This document shows positions 24,667 through 32,694 of a stretch of DNA of 43,824 nt, piece by piece (position 1 is the first letter of the stretch; the number at the start of each line of letters is the position of its first letter). Both the position numbers and the translations under genes were made by a program. The notes beneath the pieces are model-generated. The model saw only the letters and a list, made by a program, of their open reading frames with translations. It made no database searches and was not told the DNA's origin. Source of the stretch: Kiritimatiellia bacterium (GTDB taxonomy: Bacteria > Verrucomicrobiota > Kiritimatiellia > CAIQIC01 > JAGNIJ01); contig JAGNIJ010000040.1 in NCBI GenBank assembly GCA_018001225.1, positions 1 to 43,824 on the forward strand, in the 5' to 3' direction.

Positions 24667-26832
24667 TTACCCGACATTTACCGGTATGAGGGTCATGGTG
24701 TCATTGCCGAAAATATCAATGACTTTGACCGCGATGGTGTAGCGGCCGGGTTTCTCGTAGGTGTGGGCGGCGGTGGTCAGCTCCAGGTTGCGATCTTTGC
24801 GCGTGCGGAAGCTTTGCCACTCGTTCTCGAAGATGTACGCGCCCGTCCAGCGCTCTTCGAATTCGAGAAACTCGCCTGTGTCCGCCGTGCCGGGCAGGGC
24901 GCCCTCCACGCCGAGATTCTTCGCCACCTTGATGACCTCTTTCCGGCTCTGGTAGTCGAAATCCACGGCCCAATAGTCCACCCAATCGGTCCAATGCTTG
25001 GTCAGGTTCTCGCGCGTGACGACGCCCTGTTTATCTTTGCTGACCTTGATGAGCCGGCCCTGCTCACAGACGACCTCGCTTTTGCCTTCCTTCAGATCGG
25101 CGGCGATGGCGGCCACGAGCCCCTGCGTGTAATAGACCGAGAAATCCGTAAGCTCAACCGCGAGGCGCAGTTTGTTCTTTGAGTCGTACCGGGGCGTGGC
25201 CTCGATGTAGCTCACATCGTGGAAGCGAACCTGGCCTTTTTCGACTGCCCGCTTGTCGAATACTTCCGGCGGGATAGCTTTCGGGACAAGGTCTATGCCC
25301 TTCTGCTTCGCCTCGTCCAGCGAGGCCGGGAACAGGCCCATCTCGAATTCGAACGCGAGCACATCCACCCGCGACGCCCCGCGCTTGCGGCATTCGGTGA
25401 CGACTTCCTCGACGAACAGGCGGCCCACCGGCAGATTGATCGGGCCGACAACCACCAGCCGCCCGGCCAGTTTGCCGTGGAAGAAGCCCGCTTCCGGCAA
25501 CGGCTCGGCACGATAGGCTTTCAGGATCAGTTCGCGGAACTCCTTTTCCTTCTTTGCCAGCGCCTGCTCTTTCTTCTTGCCGGTCAGGCGCGTGGAGACA
25601 TTCAGATACGCCTGCCGCTCATACCGGCCGAGATTCAACACTTCGAACGCCCGGAATGGTTTGCCCGCTGCCTTCAACTCGCGCTGGACCTGGATCAGCC
25701 GCTTGCGGGTTGTGTGGATACCGAACTTGCCGAGATCCGTCGCGATCCATTTGCGCCCGAGCTTTTCGGCCACAGCGGCGGTGATTCCTCCGCCACAGAA
25801 AAAGTCCGCCACCAAATCATCTTCGCCGCTGCACGCTCTCACGATGCGGTCGAGCAATGCCCAAGGCTTTTCTGTCGGATAACCAACTCGCCTGATTCCA
25901 TCCACCGGGAATCTCTGGGCGATTGCCATTTCCCACCACGATTCTGGGATCTTGCCTTCGGGCAATGCGTAGGAGTCGCCACGAAATCCTGAACCTTCCA
26001 ATCCGCCTTTGAAGTTATCGGAAGTCTTCTCGGAGTGCTCAACTCTGATTTCTTCGTCCTTGAAGATCCATTTGTCCTTCGAGCGAGTGAACCAGTAGAT
26101 GGTGTTGTGTTTGCGATTGAATTGCTGCATTCCAGGCGAGCCCGGCCCGGTGAACGCCCAGATGATTTCGTTGCGGATGTTATCTTTTCCAAAGACTTCA
26201 TCCATTGCCATGCGGATAAACCCAGTTACCCGCCAATCACAATGGACAAAGATGCTGCCCTCGCTGTGCATCAAATCGCGCATGAGGATGAGGCGTTCGT
26301 AGATCATGGCGATGAAAGAGTCGGCGCCGCGGCCCCAGGTGTCGCGATAGGCGATTTGTTCGAGGAGGTTGGGTTCCTTGTGGAACGTTTCGCCGCCGAT
26401 CTCGATGTCCATGGAGAAGTCGGCGCCCACGTCGAAGGGCGGGTCAATGTAGATGAGCTTGAGGCCGCCGGCGTCCTCGATCTGGCGGCGGAGCGCGCCG
26501 CTCTTGAGCGAGGAGAGGATCAGCTTGTTGTCGCCCCAGATGAGCTTGTTGGTCCAGCCTTTGAGCTGCCGTCCGCCGGTGTCAAGACCGAGCTCCTCGT
26601 CGTCACGCTCTTCCTTGCGCGGCTCGTCAATGTGTTCGAGGGTCTGAAACGGGAGAATGGTGGTGCAGACCTCGCGGGACTTGCCGTTCCAGACGAGTTC
26701 GACCTCGCGCTTGTCCTCGAAGAGCAGGAACCGGTATTTCTCCGGCAGGGGCTTGCCGGCCTCGATCAGCTTGATCAGGTCGCGTTTCTCCGCGTCGGAG
26801 AGCTCGTATTTTTCTGATTCGTAACGCGGCAT
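24667..26832 (-). CDS. mod: Type III restriction-modification methyltransferase (Mod)
   Basis: The 721-residue protein has the beta-class order of amino-methyltransferase motifs: motif IV as YIDPPFDVGADF (about residue 132), the catalytic DPPF, before motif I as ADFFCGGGITAAVA (about 335-350) with the AdoMet-binding GGG. Between lie ESWWEMA and the target-recognition region, and a long C-terminal part (about 400-721) of the size usual for type III Mod subunits. It methylates adenine (or cytosine amino) groups at an asymmetric site and with Res forms the restriction complex. It follows a Bro-N gene by three bases and is the last gene of the operon; the unrelated two-gene cassette has its own promoter just after it. 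Confidence 0.88.
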   Translation of the reverse strand: MPRYESEKYELSDAEKRDLIKLIEAGKPLPEKYRFLLFEDKREVELVWNGKSREVCTTILPFQTLEHIDEPRKEERDDEELGLDTGGRQLKGWTNKLIWGDNKLILSSLKSGALRRQIEDAGGLKLIYIDPPFDVGADFSMDIEIGGETFHKEPNLLEQIAYRDTWGRGADSFIAMIYERLILMRDLMHSEGSIFVHCDWRVTGFIRMAMDEVFGKDNIRNEIIWAFTGPGSPGMQQFNRKHNTIYWFTRSKDKWIFKDEEIRVEHSEKTSDNFKGGLEGSGFRGDSYALPEGKIPESWWEMAIAQRFPVDGIRRVGYPTEKPWALLDRIVRACSGEDDLVADFFCGGGITAAVAEKLGRKWIATDLGKFGIHTTRKRLIQVQRELKAAGKPFRAFEVLNLGRYERQAYLNVSTRLTGKKKEQALAKKEKEFRELILKAYRAEPLPEAGFFHGKLAGRLVVVGPINLPVGRLFVEEVVTECRKRGASRVDVLAFEFEMGLFPASLDEAKQKGIDLVPKAIPPEVFDKRAVEKGQVRFHDVSYIEATPRYDSKNKLRLAVELTDFSVYYTQGLVAAIAADLKEGKSEVVCEQGRLIKVSKDKQGVVTRENLTKHWTDWVDYWAVDFDYQSRKEVIKVAKNLGVEGALPGTADTGEFLEFEERWTGAYIFENEWQSFRTRKDRNLELTTAAHTYEKPGRYTIAVKVIDIFGNDTMTLIPVNVG

Positions 26833-26835
26833 GAC

Positions 26836-27711
26836 TCACGCCTTCTTGCGGGGTTTCTTAGCCGCGGCCACCGGCTTGATCCTCTTCGCCGACTGCGTCA
26901 GCGACAGGTAGTTCTCGCGGGTGATCACCGGGCGACCGCTCTTCTTCTCCAACTCGCGGCGGGCATTACCGGCAACCGTGCCGCCCGCGCGGGCGGCGTG
27001 TTGGCTTTCCGGGAAGCCCTGGGCATCGCGGGTACGGGTGATTTCCGTGCTGGCGGCTTCGCCCAGCATGGAGAAAATGAGTTCGAGATCGGTCATGTGA
27101 TCCCGCAGGTTCTCGCGTTTGAGGCGTTTGAACTCGGCGTATTGGCTGGGGGTCATGCCGAAGGTGGCCTGGGAGATTTCGGCGGTGAGGATGGCGTACT
27201 CGACCCGTTCTTTCACGCCGCGTTTTTTCCATTCATCGGTCAGTTCATCGCGGATGGCGATGGAGCGCATCCGCTTCTCGATCCAGTCGTCGGAGTACCC
27301 CTTGGCCTTGTACAGGGCGCGGGTGCGCTTGGTGGCCAGCTCCGGGTCCTCTATTTCCTGGATGCGTTCGTAGCCGACCCTGGCCAGCCAGCGTTTGAAC
27401 GGCTCGGCCTTGGGACTGGGGATGGACTGGATGAGGCGGAAAAGCCCTTCGGTGTTGGCACAGTTAAGACTCTGGGGCCCGCCGGGAGTGGCAATGGCAA
27501 GGGGGGTGGCAATTTGCCCCCACCCTTTGGCCAGTTCCGGATCGCGGCGGCGCATGTCCTTGATATAGCCTTGCGGGTCAACCGAATCGGTCAACGCGGC
27601 AACGATATCCGCGATAACGAACCACCATTCGTTGTTATGAATGGTACGTCGAACTTCTTTCCGCTGGAACAAGGCAATACGAGTTTCGGGCTTCTGGACG
27701 GCATCGCTCAT
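26836..27711 (-). CDS. Bro-N domain protein encoded between res and mod
   Basis: 291 residues. The N-terminal ~110 (IALFQRKEVRRTIHNNEWWF, VIADIVAALTDSVDPQGYIK) are a Bro-N domain, a DNA-binding module of phage antirepressors and baculovirus BRO proteins. The rest is helical and basic, with a middle part (about 140-230) and a lysine-rich tail (AAKKPRKKA). The start overlaps the Res stop (ATGA) and its stop lies three bases before mod, so it is translated within the RM operon. I recall Bro-N genes at this position in other type III loci, but their job is not known to me; they might modulate expression or recognise phage DNA. Confidence 0.8.
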   Translation of the reverse strand: MSDAVQKPETRIALFQRKEVRRTIHNNEWWFVIADIVAALTDSVDPQGYIKDMRRRDPELAKGWGQIATPLAIATPGGPQSLNCANTEGLFRLIQSIPSPKAEPFKRWLARVGYERIQEIEDPELATKRTRALYKAKGYSDDWIEKRMRSIAIRDELTDEWKKRGVKERVEYAILTAEISQATFGMTPSQYAEFKRLKRENLRDHMTDLELIFSMLGEAASTEITRTRDAQGFPESQHAARAGGTVAGNARRELEKKSGRPVITRENYLSLTQSAKRIKPVAAAKKPRKKA

Positions 27712-30425
27712 GCCTCATTCTCCTTGTAATCGGTGAAGCTCGCCGAGAGGGCCGCAAAAGTCGTCGGCTGGTGTTGCTCGAAGCCCGCCTCGTCCACAAA
27801 AACAAAGTCGTAGCGCCGGCCGTTTTCCTCTGCCGCCGTGGCATCGGCGCACCATTGCTTCAGCCGGGCCATTTTCTGCGGCAGGTCGAGCTCCTCGCGG
27901 CCCTTGGTTTCGACAATCCACACGACGCCATCGGTGGTGCGGACAATGAAGTCGGGGGTATAAGTCGAAAGGTCGCCGTCAGCCTTCACGTAGTCGAGCT
28001 TGAAGCCGACCGCCAGGTAGTTCTTGGCAAAAGCGGCCACGTCGGGCGCGGCTTCGAGAAAGCCGGCGAACTTCAGCTCCAATCCGCCGGCGTGCGGTTC
28101 CCCGACGATACGGGTGAACAGGGACTTCCTGGGGACAAGGAACCCGCGGGGTTCGGTACGAAACGGACGCATGTCGCGCAGGCGAATCCGGTCCTCGATG
28201 CGCGTAGCGCCGCTCTGTTGAATGGTGAGGGCATTGATGGCGGTCTTGAAGGTGTCGTACAGAATCTTGCCGGCATCCGGCTCGGACAAATTGCGAAGCA
28301 CGACAGGGTCTTCGAGGTTTACGGGTGAGGGGCTGAACAGATGCTCACGCATGAAGACCTTCACTTTGCCGTAGAGCACATCATACCCACCGACCAGGCG
28401 GAGATCTTTAAGGAGTTGGCGGGCAAAGAACCCGACCACGGAGCGATAGTCGGCTGGGCCGGACCCATCGAGCAGGATGGTGTGGTCTATTTCGGAATCG
28501 AGCATGCGCTTGAAAACGATCTCGCGCGTCTCCTCTGGCGTAAAAGGCTTGAGGGGCACCCTTTTATTACCGAAAGAAGCCGGATCGAGTGCGTCGAGGT
28601 CTTTGAAATCGCGGTGATAACGCCGCGTGAGCTTCGGCAGAGGGATATCCAGCGCGGCGATATCCTTCTCGGGGTTCTGGAGATCCACCTCGACAATCAA
28701 GGAATCCCGAGGGCCGGGGCCGTCCCCCATCGGGCGGTGTTCGAAGGTAACGCCTTCGGTTTGTATGGACTCGACGAATTCCATGAAAGCAGGGGTACCC
28801 ATGACCGAGACGGTTTCCCGGGTGTCGGTGCCGAAATACATACGGCGCAGCCCGCGGCCGATAGTCTGTTCGGGGAGGATATCGCTCGCCGCGCTGAAAG
28901 CGCGCAGGCCGACCACGGTGGTGACGTTCCGCACGTCCCAACCTTCCTTGAGCATGAGAACCGAGACAATGGCCTTATAGGGGCTTCCCCATGTGTCAAT
29001 GGAATTGGCGGCGGCGCGAAGGATTTCGAGCTCCTCCTTGTTCTTGCCGGATGCGGATTCCGAGATCTCTCCGTTGTTTTTCGTGTGAATGACCAACACC
29101 GCGCCCTGTAATTCCGGGCATATTTTCTCAAGATAGGCGCCGACCTCGTCGCAGTTGCGGGTGTCATCCACCATCACGAAGAGCACGGCCTTCTTTCCCA
29201 GAGGCTCATGCTCGGCGTAACTCTTCTTCCACTCCTCGATGCCGAGGGCCAAATAGTCGGCGTATTTCTCCGTGAAGATGGCGCTTTTGTGCTCATGGAG
29301 CTTGGCCCGGCTGGCGGCGTCCGGCAGGACGGGATGTTTAACGACGTTCTGATGGATCGCCTCGACCAAGGGGTAGTCCGAAACGGTTTGAACGAATATC
29401 GCGCCGTTATCGTGACGGGGCGTGGCCGTCACGTCGAGTTGAAGCGCCAGGCGCTTGTCCTTTTGCAGCATCCGATGATGGATATCCTGAATGGACTTAA
29501 ACCAGGCCATCTTCGGGTTGTGAATGTGGTGCGCCTCGTCGTTGAATACAGCCAGTTCCTCGATATCGCGGACAATTTCGCCCAGGTCGGTCTTGCTATC
29601 GGTTGTCTTGCCTGCCGGCTTGGGGCCGAAAGGCATGAGAAAGTAATCACGCAGGTCTTCGTCTTCGATCGAAGGCTCGCCGATGTCGCCGAGAAAGACG
29701 CGGTGAATATTGGTCAGGAAGATATTCCCCGAATGGCGGACTACGCGCACGTCGTCTTGAATGTGCAGAGTAACCTGAAAATCATCGCGCCAGTTGCGGC
29801 CCTCATGGCCATTGGCGGGCAGCACAGGGTCATTGAAAAAGATACGCAGCCCATCGAAATCGGCGCGCAAGCGATCAAGGACAATGATATTCGGGGCGAT
29901 GACAAGGAAGTTGCGCGAAAGTGCGGAATCCGGTTCGTAGAGCTTATGGAAATAGCTCCAGGCGAGAAGCAGCGACAGCACCTTGGTTTTACCGGCGCCC
30001 GTGGCCATTTTCAATACGTAACGAGGCCATTCTTCATCGAACATCCCGGACGACACAGCGCCCGATGCGTCGAACCGGAGCAGATCGAACTTATCGCGGA
30101 CATGGCGAACGTCATGGAGCCAAATGACGGTTTCAACGGCCTCGCGTTGGGCGAAGTAATAGCGGAAAGAGGTAAGCGACCCATCGGCGGCTTCAAGCAG
30201 GTGATTCGTTTCAAACCACCAACGAAGCAGAGCCACGGATGTAGGCGCCGCTCCTGGGTAGCCGTCGTTGCGCCACGTAAAAACCTCGTTACGGACTTTG
30301 GCCACAAGGGGGGGTAGCAGCTTCTCATAGGCTGTGCTGCGCAACGCCTCATCGGCCGGGAACCAACGTTGACCCGGAACAAGAGGTTCATACGGCGAAA
30401 CAGGGAACTCTGGATGAAGAGACAT
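27708..30425 (-). CDS. res: Type III restriction subunit (Res), helicase-nuclease
   Basis: 905 residues. Superfamily 2 helicase motifs are in order: Walker A MATGAGKTKVL (about 143), DEAH box in VFNDEAHHIHNP (about 295), motif III DVTATPRH (about 332), and motif VI QTIGRGLRRMYF (about 535). The C-terminus (about 820-860) has the nuclease core YTPDFIVRTTDGVVWIVETK, a PD-(D/E)xK site with D, E and K in place. Res translocates along or signals through DNA after recognition by Mod and cleaves near the site. It is the first gene of the operon. All catalytic motifs are intact, so the system is probably active. Confidence 0.92.
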   Translation of the reverse strand: MSLHPEFPVSPYEPLVPGQRWFPADEALRSTAYEKLLPPLVAKVRNEVFTWRNDGYPGAAPTSVALLRWWFETNHLLEAADGSLTSFRYYFAQREAVETVIWLHDVRHVRDKFDLLRFDASGAVSSGMFDEEWPRYVLKMATGAGKTKVLSLLLAWSYFHKLYEPDSALSRNFLVIAPNIIVLDRLRADFDGLRIFFNDPVLPANGHEGRNWRDDFQVTLHIQDDVRVVRHSGNIFLTNIHRVFLGDIGEPSIEDEDLRDYFLMPFGPKPAGKTTDSKTDLGEIVRDIEELAVFNDEAHHIHNPKMAWFKSIQDIHHRMLQKDKRLALQLDVTATPRHDNGAIFVQTVSDYPLVEAIHQNVVKHPVLPDAASRAKLHEHKSAIFTEKYADYLALGIEEWKKSYAEHEPLGKKAVLFVMVDDTRNCDEVGAYLEKICPELQGAVLVIHTKNNGEISESASGKNKEELEILRAAANSIDTWGSPYKAIVSVLMLKEGWDVRNVTTVVGLRAFSAASDILPEQTIGRGLRRMYFGTDTRETVSVMGTPAFMEFVESIQTEGVTFEHRPMGDGPGPRDSLIVEVDLQNPEKDIAALDIPLPKLTRRYHRDFKDLDALDPASFGNKRVPLKPFTPEETREIVFKRMLDSEIDHTILLDGSGPADYRSVVGFFARQLLKDLRLVGGYDVLYGKVKVFMREHLFSPSPVNLEDPVVLRNLSEPDAGKILYDTFKTAINALTIQQSGATRIEDRIRLRDMRPFRTEPRGFLVPRKSLFTRIVGEPHAGGLELKFAGFLEAAPDVAAFAKNYLAVGFKLDYVKADGDLSTYTPDFIVRTTDGVVWIVETKGREELDLPQKMARLKQWCADATAAEENGRRYDFVFVDEAGFEQHQPTTFAALSASFTDYKENEA

Positions 30426-30604
30426 GGTGTCTATTTACAATTTACCAGGGACGGGACCAATACATTTTACAGGGAAACGTATCGAATCCATCCAAAATCC
30501 CTTGTCATTTCTGGCCGCCAAACCATTTTCCCCGTATTGCCACTGGAATAGCTATACGGAAATAGCGTCATGAGTTATTTCCACGGCCGGAAATGGAGCC
30601 CTGT
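30426..30604. other. Intergenic region upstream of res
   Basis: 179 bases, lower in GC than the coding DNA around it. The promoter for res must lie here or within the integrase gene; ATGACA and TCGATA with 17 bases between them on the minus strand is the closest pair I found and is weak. No gene or repeat seen. Confidence 0.4.
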
Positions 30605-32218
30605 TTAGCCAGACACCAGCTTGGCCAGTTCCAAGGCACGTTTGGAATCTTGAGCCCATGCCCGGGCCGATGTGTTCGACAGGATATCGATCAATTGCTC
30701 CCTAGGCGTTTTCTCGCCATTGGTCAGCAATCTGGGCATGGCAGCCTGCAGCGCCCGCTTGAAGTCCTCCCGGCCCGGCCGGAAGTAGTGCTTCAAGACG
30801 ACATCCACCGTGGTGTGGCCGGTCACGCGCCGGACCAGCTCCATGGGCAGGCCGGCGGTCAGGGCCAGGGTAATGAACGTGGTGCGGAACGAATGCCAGC
30901 CGCGGAGGCTGCCCCGCTTCATGCGCTGGCCGCTGCCGTTACTGTAGAGGGTGCCACGCACGACCGCCGGCACCGGGGGGCCCTTCCGGCGGACCACGGC
31001 GGCCTGAAGCAGCGATTCGATCTTGTTCAGGCAGATCGATACCGCGCCACTGCTGATGCCGGTCTCGGCGGCGACTTGGGTAACGGTCTTGCCGGCCGTG
31101 TAGGCCAGGAACACGGCCTTGAACCGCTCGCGCTTGGCCGCCGGCATGGCCGTGGACTCGATGGCCTTGATCCCATTCTCGCGTAGTTCCTCGGGAGGGA
31201 GAGAAGGAAGGGGCTTTTTCTTCTCGTCCTCGTCATCGTCCTCATCGTCCGGGTCTTCCTCGATGAACCCCGCGGCCATCAGGAGGCGCTTCAGGCGGGA
31301 ATTCAGAACGTCCGGCCTGTCCTTGTAGAGCCGGGCCGCTTCAGGGAAGACGTACTCACCCCCACCCTTGCCCTTGCCTTGGTCCAGGCGCGACAGTTCA
31401 TCCCGCAACAAGGGCATGATTGGGATCTCGACCGTGTCGCCGGTCTTGGAGGTCTTCACGGTCAGGAACCCGCCCTTGAGATCCACGCTGGACCACTTGA
31501 GCAAGGCGCAGTCCCCGCGGCGCATGGCCGTGCACAGGGCGGTCACGATCAGGGGGCGCATGAGATCATCGTCCTTGGCCGCCTCGAGGATCGCCGCGAT
31601 TTCTTCCGGGGTGAAGGGCTGGCGGTGGACGATGTCCTCGACCTTGTCGGGTGTCTTCGCCAGGTACTTTCGGTATGCCTCGGCGCCAGGTTCCAAATGG
31701 AAAAAGACAGACCGCAGCAATCCTTTCGCCCTATTCCAGGTACGCGCCGAGACGCCGCGCTTCTCTTCCGAATCCATGAAAGCCTGGACATGAGCCGCAG
31801 ATACATCGGTCATTTCCTTGTCCGATGGATAGCGGCCGTGAAGAAAAGTGACAAAGCTATTCAAGAGGCCGCGGCCGTAGCGGACGAATAGATCACTTGG
31901 TTTGCGCTTGCGGGGCAGCGTAGCCCAAGCTTCCGCCAGACCGGAAAGCGGCATGGAACTGTAGCGCTCGTCCGTCTTGATCTCCACGAGCCGCTCGATC
32001 ATTTTCTCGGCGCCGGCCTTCTCCTGCGCTTCCGCGCGCAATTGTTTTTCCACCGTCTGGGCGCGGCCCTTGGAAAGGACAAAAGCGCGACTCCGCGGCT
32101 TCCCCATGACCTCCACTTTCGTGGAAATGATCCGGCGCCGGCCTCTCACCATGAAGCTGGCATACCAGTACTTGCTGGCCAATTCGCCGTTCGGAAGTCG
32201 TCTGACCTGGACCGACAT
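30605..32218 (-). CDS. Tyrosine integrase with an embedded helix-turn-helix insert
   Basis: 537 residues, well over the usual 350-420. Catalytic residues are complete: R233 in CTAMRRGDCALLKW, K258 in TSKTGD, H442-x-x-R445 in WHSFRTTF, H468 in VTGHTT and Tyr478 in KHYF. Between the K strand and the HxxR box lies an extra ~110 residues (about 322-430): an acidic linker (EEDPDDEDDDEDEKKK) and a helix-turn-helix of sigma-70 region 4 type (FLAYTAGKTVTQVAAETGIS, then AVSICLNKIESLL). N-terminal part holds arm-binding and SAM-like core-binding domains. The ATG at 32218 follows AAGGA. The gene stands next to an intact tRNA-Pro, the probable attachment site, and faces away from it as expected for a tRNA-integrating element. 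Confidence 0.92.
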   Translation of the reverse strand: MSVQVRRLPNGELASKYWYASFMVRGRRRIISTKVEVMGKPRSRAFVLSKGRAQTVEKQLRAEAQEKAGAEKMIERLVEIKTDERYSSMPLSGLAEAWATLPRKRKPSDLFVRYGRGLLNSFVTFLHGRYPSDKEMTDVSAAHVQAFMDSEEKRGVSARTWNRAKGLLRSVFFHLEPGAEAYRKYLAKTPDKVEDIVHRQPFTPEEIAAILEAAKDDDLMRPLIVTALCTAMRRGDCALLKWSSVDLKGGFLTVKTSKTGDTVEIPIMPLLRDELSRLDQGKGKGGGEYVFPEAARLYKDRPDVLNSRLKRLLMAAGFIEEDPDDEDDDEDEKKKPLPSLPPEELRENGIKAIESTAMPAAKRERFKAVFLAYTAGKTVTQVAAETGISSGAVSICLNKIESLLQAAVVRRKGPPVPAVVRGTLYSNGSGQRMKRGSLRGWHSFRTTFITLALTAGLPMELVRRVTGHTTVDVVLKHYFRPGREDFKRALQAAMPRLLTNGEKTPREQLIDILSNTSARAWAQDSKRALELAKLVSG

Positions 32219-32327
32219 GAATCCTTACCCCCTCATGGGACACTCATGAACACAGGTGAACATATAGCGCAAACGAGGGGGGAGAAGCAAGCTCAACTAG
32301 CACAAGTTTTCGCACAAGTCTGGACAG

Positions 32328-32362
32328 AAAAAAATCGGCGATTCGTTAAAATCGCCGATTTT
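32328..32362 (-). terminator. Rho-independent terminator of tRNA-Pro
   Basis: Perfect 12-base arms (AAAATCGGCGAT and ATCGCCGATTTT) around an eight-base loop, followed on the minus strand by seven T residues. It lies 12 bases past the tRNA 3' end and separates the tRNA from the integrase gene. Confidence 0.88.
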
Positions 32363-32374
32363 CCCCAGTAAAAC

Positions 32375-32451
32375 TGGTCGGGGCGAGGGGATTTGAACCC
32401 CTGACCTTTTGCACCCCAAGCAAACGCGCTACCAGGCTGCGCTACGCCCCG
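32375..32451 (-). tRNA. tRNA-Pro (anticodon GGG), CCA encoded
   Basis: Read on the minus strand the 77 bases fold into a full cloverleaf: acceptor CGGGGCG/CGCCCCG, D-arm with AGCCTGGTA, anticodon stem TTTGC/GCAAA around loop TTGGGGT (anticodon GGG), T-arm AGGGG/CCCCT with TTCAAAT, discriminator A and an encoded CCA. The gene is intact, and the integrase gene lies just downstream of its 3' end, so this is the likely integration target. Confidence 0.95.
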
Positions 32452-32492
32452 ACTCCTCGCTCTATTCAACATTCTCCGCCAAACATCCCGCC

Positions 32493-32540
32493 TGCACCCC
32501 AAGTCCCGACTCTCGGAGGTCGGGACGCTACCAGGCTGCG
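32493..32540 (-). repeat. tRNA-Pro fragment interrupted by a perfect hairpin
   Basis: Two blocks identical to the neighbouring tRNA-Pro gene, TGCACCCCAAG (anticodon region) and GCTACCAGGCTGCG (D-arm), occur in the same order and orientation about 40 bases upstream of that tRNA. Between them the 7-base anticodon-stem segment of the real gene is replaced by a hairpin with perfect 8-base arms GTCCCGAC/GTCGGGAC (32503-32526). Acceptor and T-arm are missing, so it cannot be a functional tRNA. It looks like a partial duplication of the tRNA into which a small palindromic element was inserted. Confidence 0.7.
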
Positions 32541-32694
32541 TGATTTGCCTTCATGCAGTTGTTCAGCAAGCCAAGCCGAGACGCTAGCACGCGGCCCGGG
32601 GCCGGTCAAATCCGCTTTTCCACCCACGGAACCGTTCTTGATTCGCGGGAGGGCGTCGGGTAGGTTGCCCGCGATGAGCAAGGGAGAAAAGGGC

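Noticed and set aside
11572..32451. Complete prophage
   Set aside because: No capsid, portal, terminase, tail, lysis or packaging genes are visible although replication and integration genes are complete.
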